This document shows positions 58,770 through 64,000 of a stretch of 64,000 nucleotides of DNA, piece by piece (position 1 is the first letter of the stretch; each line of letters starts with the position of its first letter). The DNA is from Brevirhabdus sp. (GTDB lineage Bacteria > Pseudomonadota > Alphaproteobacteria > Rhodobacterales > Rhodobacteraceae), in the NCBI GenBank assembly GCA_024637315.1, contig JAGXFH010000062.1, forward strand, positions 1-64,000, in the 5' to 3' direction. The notes under the pieces are model-generated. The model saw only the letters and a list, made by a program, of their open reading frames with translations. It did no database searches and was not told the origin of the DNA. The position numbers and the translations under genes were made by a program.

Positions 58770-60522
58770 CGTCGCTGACACCGCGTCGGATCAGGCCTTC
58801 AACTCTTCGTCGGTCCGCAACCGGGCGCGGAAACCACAACCTGACACGGTAGACGCCATCGTTGGTTTCGGTTTCAAGTCGGCCGTCCAGTTGGTGGGCG
58901 AACGCTTTGATCAACTGCTCACCCAGACCGCTGCTGGAAACGGGGATTGCAACGTTCAGAGGCTCGCCAGTAGAATTGGCAATTTCCAGATAAGACATCG
59001 CCCCTTCCTGATCGGAGAGGCGGACCATGATCCACGGCTTTCCGGATTCGGGTTTGCCAATATACTTCAGGGCATTGGTCACCGCTTCGGAGGCCATCAG
59101 GGACAACGGCACCGCCTGATCCGGATAGAGCACGGTCGGTTCAAAATTCAGGTCAAGCCGAACCCCTCCATCTCGCAGCAAGCCGGCGTTCAGGACACGG
59201 CCAACGACCGCATGAAGCAGCTCGTCGGCGCGCACCCGGCCCTCTGCCGATGTCTCGTAGAGATTCTGATGCAGAGTCGCCAGACTCATCACCCGGTTCC
59301 GGACGTCGAGCAGCGTGGTCTTGGTATCGGGGGCCGTCGTCTTTCGGATCGTCATGTTCAGGATCGAGGCGATCAACTGAAGATTGTTCTTCACCCGGTG
59401 ATGCACCTCTTTCAGCAGTACATTCTTGTCATGGATCGTATCTTCCAGTCGGGCCTCGTCCACCAGAACACTTCCGGCCAGCCGTTCCCAAGTCTCGTCG
59501 ATTTCCTGCAACTCGGTCGACAACGAGCGCCCCCCCTTCGGCGGGCTGATCTGCCGCGATCGCATGAACAGCAGCATCCGCGCCCGCAGATTGCGAGTAG
59601 GTCGGATCACCAGTCGCTCGACCGCCAGGTAGGCGATCGCCAAACAGGCCAGCCACATCAGAACAGGGAACAGCACCGGCATCGCCAGGTTGATGGCACC
59701 GGGGGCGAAGGCCAGCCGTTCCTGTTTCCAACTGCCCATTGCGTAGACCAGGTTCGACACCACCGGCACGACGGCAAAGACACGCTTCTGGCCGTCCACT
59801 GTCCGACCGGTAAAGGCGGTCTGCGGCAAGCCGACGAAACCAGCCAGGGGGCGGCCTTGCGGCAGGCGCAGCTCGACATCGTCCAGCCCGCCTTGAGAGG
59901 TCAGCACCTCGCCCTCTTCATTGAACGTGATAAGATCGACCGGCCGGTCACCTGGCAATTCCGCGAACGCCCTCTGAAGCCGGCGATGCGGCAACGAGAC
60001 CGAGATATGGCCATCGTACACGCTCCCATTCATCACTGGCAGAAAGATCCCGATGACCGAGGTCTCGCTGAACTCTGACTCCCTGACCATCATCGTTCGG
60101 GGCCGCGGTTTGTCACGCATCTTCTGGTATCTTTCCGACCCTGAAAGATCCAGACCGCCACCTGCCGAAGCGCAGGCCAAGATACCGTCCGCATTGACAT
60201 ATCCGGCAAAAGAGAACGCGTCGGAGTCCTTTAGAAAACGGTTCAGCGTCGATTCGCACAGTTCCGGGTCGTCGCGGATCGCAGGCATGAACGACGCAAG
60301 CGCCTGTGCCGCACCGAATCCGATACGGATCAGTCCCTCCTCGCCGCCCGCAGCCTTCGAGGTCATGGCCAGAAGACTAGCCTCGGCCCGGCGATTGGAT
60401 TCCTCGATCAACTGCAGGGTCTGCGCCAGCGCAATGATCCCAATCGGCAACAACGCCAGCGCCAAAAGCGCCGCGATCCGGAAGGCAAGGCCCCTGCTGA
60501 CCAAGCGCAACCGGTTGATCAC
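58693..60522 (-). CDS. Membrane sensor histidine kinase (HisKA_2/HWE class), candidate general-stress kinase
   Basis: 'LLKEVHHRVKNNLQLIASILNMTIRKT' phosphoacceptor; 'LMASEAVTNALKYI', 'SSSGLGEQLIKAFAHQLDG'; 4-nt overlap with ecfG. Confidence 0.87.
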   Translation of the reverse strand: MINRLRLVSRGLAFRIAALLALALLPIGIIALAQTLQLIEESNRRAEASLLAMTSKAAGGEEGLIRIGFGAAQALASFMPAIRDDPELCESTLNRFLKDSDAFSFAGYVNADGILACASAGGGLDLSGSERYQKMRDKPRPRTMMVRESEFSETSVIGIFLPVMNGSVYDGHISVSLPHRRLQRAFAELPGDRPVDLITFNEEGEVLTSQGGLDDVELRLPQGRPLAGFVGLPQTAFTGRTVDGQKRVFAVVPVVSNLVYAMGSWKQERLAFAPGAINLAMPVLFPVLMWLACLAIAYLAVERLVIRPTRNLRARMLLFMRSRQISPPKGGRSLSTELQEIDETWERLAGSVLVDEARLEDTIHDKNVLLKEVHHRVKNNLQLIASILNMTIRKTTAPDTKTTLLDVRNRVMSLATLHQNLYETSAEGRVRADELLHAVVGRVLNAGLLRDGGVRLDLNFEPTVLYPDQAVPLSLMASEAVTNALKYIGKPESGKPWIMVRLSDQEGAMSYLEIANSTGEPLNVAIPVSSSGLGEQLIKAFAHQLDGRLETETNDGVYRVRLWFPRPVADRRRVEGLIRRGVSDASVESVTVAAPPSRSGQTDRRRGHC

Positions 60523-61103
60523 GCCATGTGCCTCTTGGAGGACAGCGTGGAGTTGAGGACAGCCATCGTCGACTTGTCGGTCAATTCAAGCTCGTCCTCT
60601 TCGTCCAGTTCCAGCAATTCCACCAGCCGAAGGCGGCCGCGATTGACGCGACTCTTTATCGTCCCGATCGCCACCGCGCAGGTTTCAGCGGCTTCCTCAT
60701 AGGAAAACCCCATCGCCCCGACCAGCATCAGCGCCTCGCGCTGTTCTGAAGTCAACTCTGCGAAGGCGACCTCGAAATCCGCCATCGCCATGCGCCCATC
60801 ATGATCGGGCTTTTGTGACAGCGTCGCCGCCATCTTTCCGTCCACATCCGCGACCTCGCGCTTGCTCTTGCGACGGTCCGAATAGAATGTGTTGCGTAGG
60901 ATGGTGAACAGCCAAGCCCGCATGTTGGTGCCGGCTGCGAATTTGTCGATGTTCTTCCAGGCCTTCACGATTGTGTCCTGCACCAGATCATCGGCGGCGG
61001 ATCCATTGCGCGTCAGACTGAGCGCAAAGGCCCGCATCGCCGGCAAGTGTCCGACAATCTCGTCTCTGGGATCCAAGGGGCTCGGTTCCTCATCACCACT
61101 CAT
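60519..61103 (-). CDS. ecfG: EcfG general stress response sigma factor
   Basis: 'RDEIVGHLPAMRAFALSLTRNGSAADDLVQDTIVKAWKNIDKFAAGTNMRAWLFTILRNTFYSDRRKSKREVAD'. Confidence 0.93.
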   Translation of the reverse strand: MSGDEEPSPLDPRDEIVGHLPAMRAFALSLTRNGSAADDLVQDTIVKAWKNIDKFAAGTNMRAWLFTILRNTFYSDRRKSKREVADVDGKMAATLSQKPDHDGRMAMADFEVAFAELTSEQREALMLVGAMGFSYEEAAETCAVAIGTIKSRVNRGRLRLVELLELDEEDELELTDKSTMAVLNSTLSSKRHMA

Positions 61104-61249
61104 TTCGAATCGTCCTGCTCCTTGAGTTGCTTCAACAACTCCGCAAACCGATCCGGAACGTCTTCCTCTACGGTTTTCTGGTAGACTTTCCTTAGGTTTT
61201 CTTCGATCTGTCTCTCCAAGCCAGATTTCGGTATTTCCCGCGCCATCAT
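61100..61249 (-). CDS. nepR: NepR anti-sigma factor (49 aa; absent from ORF track)
   Basis: Translated by hand: MMAREIPKSGLERQIEENLRKVYQKTVEEDVPDRFAELLKQLKEQDDSK; NLRKVY/PDRF..LL NepR core; ATGA overlap with ecfG. Confidence 0.92.
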   Translation of the reverse strand: MMAREIPKSGLERQIEENLRKVYQKTVEEDVPDRFAELLKQLKEQDDSK

Positions 61250-61287
61250 CAATCCCGCTTGCCTTGCCTAAAAAACTTCCCACATCT

Positions 61288-61312
61288 GGAACGAAACCAC
61301 GAATAGCGAGTT
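61288..61312 (+). promoter_or_regulatory. EcfG-type promoter for phyR (GGAAC-N17-GTT)
   Basis: GGAAC-GAAACCACGAATAGCGA-GTT upstream of ATG 61348. Confidence 0.82.
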
Positions 61313-61319
61313 TTGTTCC
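61295..61319 (-). promoter_or_regulatory. EcfG-type promoter for nepR-ecfG (GGAAC-N17-GTT), overlapping the phyR promoter
   Basis: Plus strand AAC-N17-GTTCC; minus strand GGAAC-AAAACTCGCTATTCGTG-GTT. Confidence 0.82.
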
Positions 61320-61347
61320 TGGGAAAAGCAAAAAAGGGGCGAAATTA

Positions 61348-62160
61348 ATGCCAGATACCACAGAACAGGTTCCGGTCGGTGAAGTGATCGGCCAATTGCT
61401 GCCTTATCTGCGTCGCTACGCCCGCGCGCTGACCGGCAGTCAGCGAACCGGCGACGCCTATGCTGCGGCAACGCTGGAAGCGATCATCCGCGACCGCTCG
61501 ATATTCGAGGGCGGCCAGTCGCCCAAAGTGGCACTTTTCAAGGCATTTCACGCTATTTGGACCAGCGCCGGCGCACCCATCGAAGGGCGCGAAGGCGGAA
61601 TCGAGGCAAGGGCACAGTCGCATCTTGCCGCCCTGACGCCAAACACCCGCGAGGCGCTGCTGCTGGCCATCATCGAGGAATTCACCACAAGTGAGATCGC
61701 CACGATCATGGGGGTCGGCGAAGACGAGGTGGACCACTTCCTGTCGGTCGCGCGGCGAGAGTTGGAAGACAGCGTCAGCGGCCGCATCATGGTGATCGAG
61801 GACGAGGCGATCATCGCGCTCGATCTGCAAAGCATCATCGCGGATATGGGCCACGCGATCACCGGCGTAGCACGGACACATGGCGGGGCCGTGGCATTGG
61901 CCAACAAGGAGCGACCCGACCTGATCCTGTCGGATATTCAGCTCGCCGATGGTTCCTCTGGCATCGAAGCGGTGAACGAGATCCTCGCCGCCGCCGGGGA
62001 CATTCCGGTGATCTTCATCACCGCGTTCCCCGAGCGCCTGTTGACCGGCGACCGCCCCGAGCCAGCTTTTGTCATCACCAAGCCCTATTCCGAAAAGCAG
62101 GTTCAACTGGCCGTCAGCCAAGCGATGTTCTTCTCTAGCACCGAGACGTTAAACGTCTGA
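61348..62160 (+). CDS. phyR: PhyR anti-anti-sigma response regulator
   Basis: Sigma-like N-terminus 'LLPYLRRYARALTGSQRTGDAYAAATLEAII' plus receiver 'RIMVIEDEAIIALDLQSII...LILSDIQLADGSSGIEAV...FITAFPERLL...KPYSEKQV'. Confidence 0.95.
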   Translation: MPDTTEQVPVGEVIGQLLPYLRRYARALTGSQRTGDAYAAATLEAIIRDRSIFEGGQSPKVALFKAFHAIWTSAGAPIEGREGGIEARAQSHLAALTPNTREALLLAIIEEFTTSEIATIMGVGEDEVDHFLSVARRELEDSVSGRIMVIEDEAIIALDLQSIIADMGHAITGVARTHGGAVALANKERPDLILSDIQLADGSSGIEAVNEILAAAGDIPVIFITAFPERLLTGDRPEPAFVITKPYSEKQVQLAVSQAMFFSSTETLNV

Positions 62161-62181
62161 TCGGTCACGAACAAAACGAAC

Positions 62182-62212
62182 GGCCCCGCGCGTGTCCCGG
62201 CAGGGCCTTTAT
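62182..62212. terminator. Weak terminator between convergent phyR and dps
   Basis: GGCCC-N16-GGGCC-TTTAT. Confidence 0.4.
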
Positions 62213-62229
62213 CATTCATGCGGCAGGTT

Positions 62230-62779
62230 TTACGACGCTGCCGTAGCGCGCAACATCCAAGCTGTCTTCTTGTGAAAGGCGGACCGACCGGTTGCCATGT
62301 CGGCAGTTACCGGGTCGTTGTTGTCTTCGGCCAGCTTGATCAAAGCATGCAACCGATGTGCGACACGTTCGTGATCCTTGACCAGATCCTCAACCATCTC
62401 GATTGCCGAAAGTTCGGACAGCATATCACTGACAGCCGCGCTCTTGGTGATGTCATTGATCCTGTCCGGTGCCAGCTTGCCCAAGGCGCTGATGCGCTCG
62501 GCCAATTCATCGGACGCGGCGCACAGGTTGTTGGACTGCTCCCTCGGTCAGATTGTGGATCGAGCAGAACAACGGGCCTTCGACATTCCAATGGCAGACG
62601 TGGCTTTTGATCAATAGCCGACAGGTATCCGACAACACGTCTGCCGGCGCCGTCACTATAGCGTCCACATTTTTCACGCCAGTGTCGATTTTGCCAGGTT
62701 TTCGCGACGGCTCCCAAACCTTCGGCCGTTCTAGCCTACTAGAAGTGCTTTGGTTTTCACTTGCCTTGCGCCGCAACAA
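62230..62779 (-). pseudogene. dps: Dps-family DNA protection protein disrupted by a +1 frameshift
   Basis: N-part ORF 62507..62779 '..LLIKSHVCHWNVEGPLFCSIHNLTE', C-part ORF 62230..62505 'LAERISALGKLAP..AAS'; removing one G at 62541..62543 joins them. Confidence 0.82.
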
Positions 62780-62833
62780 AACAGCGGCGACCGGACCCGG
62801 TCGCCTCTGCTGCTTCTGATCGCGGAATTTGCT

Positions 62834-63007
62834 TCAGACGGGCGGCTTGCCCTTGAGCGCCCGCATGACCAGCGCTATCACGAAGAGCGCAATGAAGACG
62901 AAAAACAGGAATTGTGCGATGCCAGCAGACGCGCTGGCAATGCCGCCAAAGCCGAAAACAGCCGCAACCAGCGCGACGACAAGAAATGTTAAAGCCCAGC
63001 CAAGCAT
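62834..63007 (-). CDS. DUF1328 (YtjA) small membrane protein
   Basis: [57 protein letters not shown]. Confidence 0.93.
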   Translation of the reverse strand: MLGWALTFLVVALVAAVFGFGGIASASAGIAQFLFFVFIALFVIALVMRALKGKPPV

Positions 63008-63061
63008 GATGTTCTCCTTTATGATCTGTTTCAACCGCTTTTCAGCGTGTATCGGCAATTC

Positions 63062-63086
63062 AACGTCACCTTGCGCGATTGGTTCC
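63062..63086 (-). promoter_or_regulatory. EcfG-type promoter for the DUF1328 gene (GGAAC-N16-CGTT)
   Basis: Plus strand AACG-N16-GTTCC, 55 nt upstream of the start. Confidence 0.78.
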
Positions 63087-63108
63087 GGGATTTGTTTTGT
63101 TGGCTGCG

Positions 63109-63134
63109 GGAACCGAAAGTCATCCCGCTGCGTT
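63109..63134 (+). promoter_or_regulatory. EcfG-type promoter for the DUF883 gene (GGAAC-N17-CGTT)
   Basis: GGAAC-CGAAAGTCATCCCGCTG-CGTT, 42 nt upstream of ATG 63176. Confidence 0.75.
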
Positions 63135-63175
63135 TCCCGCCCACACGAAAAATGCACCCCTGAAAGGAGCTGCTG

Positions 63176-63505
63176 ATGGCACGCGCTGAAACCAACGGAA
63201 GCAAGACCGAACCGACCACCGCCGATTTGCAGAACGAATTGCAGGCCCTGAAGCGTGATATCGCCAATCTTGGCGCTACACTGGGCGAGTATGGTCGAGC
63301 CAGGGGCGAGCATCTGAAGACCGCCGCAAAGGATCAGGCAGAATTTCTGCGCGCCAAAGGAGAAGAGGGCGTCACTTACGCCCAGCAATCAGCTTCGAGC
63401 GCCTATCATCAGGCCGAGGACTCGGTCCGCGAGAATCCCGCCGCCGCAGTCGGAATCGCCGCCGCAATCGGCTTTATGGTCGGCCTGCTGGCCGGGCGGC
63501 GCTAG
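63176..63505 (+). CDS. DUF883 (YqjD/ElaB-like) protein
   Basis: Amphipathic helices plus C-terminal TM '[26 protein letters not shown]'. Confidence 0.9.
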   Translation: MARAETNGSKTEPTTADLQNELQALKRDIANLGATLGEYGRARGEHLKTAAKDQAEFLRAKGEEGVTYAQQSASSAYHQAEDSVRENPAAAVGIAAAIGFMVGLLAGRR

Positions 63506-63511
63506 GGGCGT

Positions 63512-63910
63512 ATGATGTTCGACAACATCAAGTCAAAAGCCGCCAGCACCGCCCGTCGTACGGCTTTCGGGCTGGCGGCGGGTGTGGCGATGCTGGTCGG
63601 CTTTTTTTTCCTGACGCTCGCGGCCTGGATCGTGCTGGTCAATGTGGCCGACAGCCTTACAGCCGCGATTGTTTTGGGCGCCGCCTACATGGGCATCGGA
63701 CTGATCCTACTGGCCTTTGCCCTGACCCGGCGAAACGAGCCGCCGGTCTATCACGAAGCGCTGCGATCAACCTCTCAGGGGGCCAGCGACCCCGCTTTCA
63801 AAGGTGTCGCCGCCGCGTTCTTCGAGGGTCTCGGTGCCGGCCTTACTGCGCGCGATCAGTTTTCGCGATCCCGAGGCGCCGGAGCACGGAATGGATCTGA
63901 CCGGTCGTGA
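63512..63910 (+). CDS. Phage holin family (YqjE-like) membrane protein
   Basis: Two TM segments; immediately downstream of the DUF883 gene. Confidence 0.75.
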   Translation: MMFDNIKSKAASTARRTAFGLAAGVAMLVGFFFLTLAAWIVLVNVADSLTAAIVLGAAYMGIGLILLAFALTRRNEPPVYHEALRSTSQGASDPAFKGVAAAFFEGLGAGLTARDQFSRSRGAGARNGSDRS

Positions 63911-64000
63911 ACGGGCGTTCTACGTAATGCCAGCCGGTCGGCTCTCCCGGCGCAGCAAAATCCCTTCCATAGAGCAAGACCATGGCGCCGCCTCGCAACT
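63843..64000 (-). CDS. C-terminal fragment of an ORF running off the window, possibly receiver-like
   Basis: Minus-strand reading ...MVLLYGRDFAAPGEPTGWHYVERPFTTGQIHSVLRRLGIAKTDRAQ*; overlaps the end of the holin-like gene. Confidence 0.3.
   Translation of the reverse strand, partial: LRGGAMVLLYGRDFAAPGEPTGWHYVERPFTTGQIHSVLRRLGIAKTDRAQ

Overview
GC-rich chromosomal window from an alphaproteobacterium, most likely Rhodobacterales. Left to right it contains: sdhE, an XRE regulator, an aspartate aminotransferase, a MATE exporter, an epimerase, ppk2 and parE. Next is a BrnT/BrnA toxin-antitoxin pair bracketed by the true parE 3' end and a diverged 80-nt copy of that end, followed by a HEPN-like gene and a repeat-rich intergenic region. 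A large LacI-controlled inositol/polyol catabolic locus follows, with an ABC transporter and an embedded phytanoyl-CoA-dioxygenase-like gene. After that come a urate-to-glyoxylate purine cluster (puuD, uraH, a puuE-uraD fusion, allA, NCS2 permease), a homodimeric-type PDH operon (aceE-aceF-lpd), and a complete beta-hydroxyaspartate cycle operon (bhcABCD with a divergent IclR regulator). Beside it are a ureidoglycine aminohydrolase and a TAXI-TRAP transporter. The right end holds an SOS mutasome (imuA-imuB-dnaE2 with a GTTC-N7-GTTC LexA box) and the general stress response module (kinase, ecfG, nepR, phyR), surrounded by genes with EcfG-type GGAAC-N16/17-CGTT-like promoters and a dps that is frameshifted by one base. 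Strongest findings: the physical coupling of a glyoxylate-producing purine pathway to the glyoxylate-assimilating BHA cycle, the parE-tail duplication around brnTA, the overlapping divergent EcfG promoters, and the dps frameshift. All calls come from reading sequence and protein motifs; no database search was possible.
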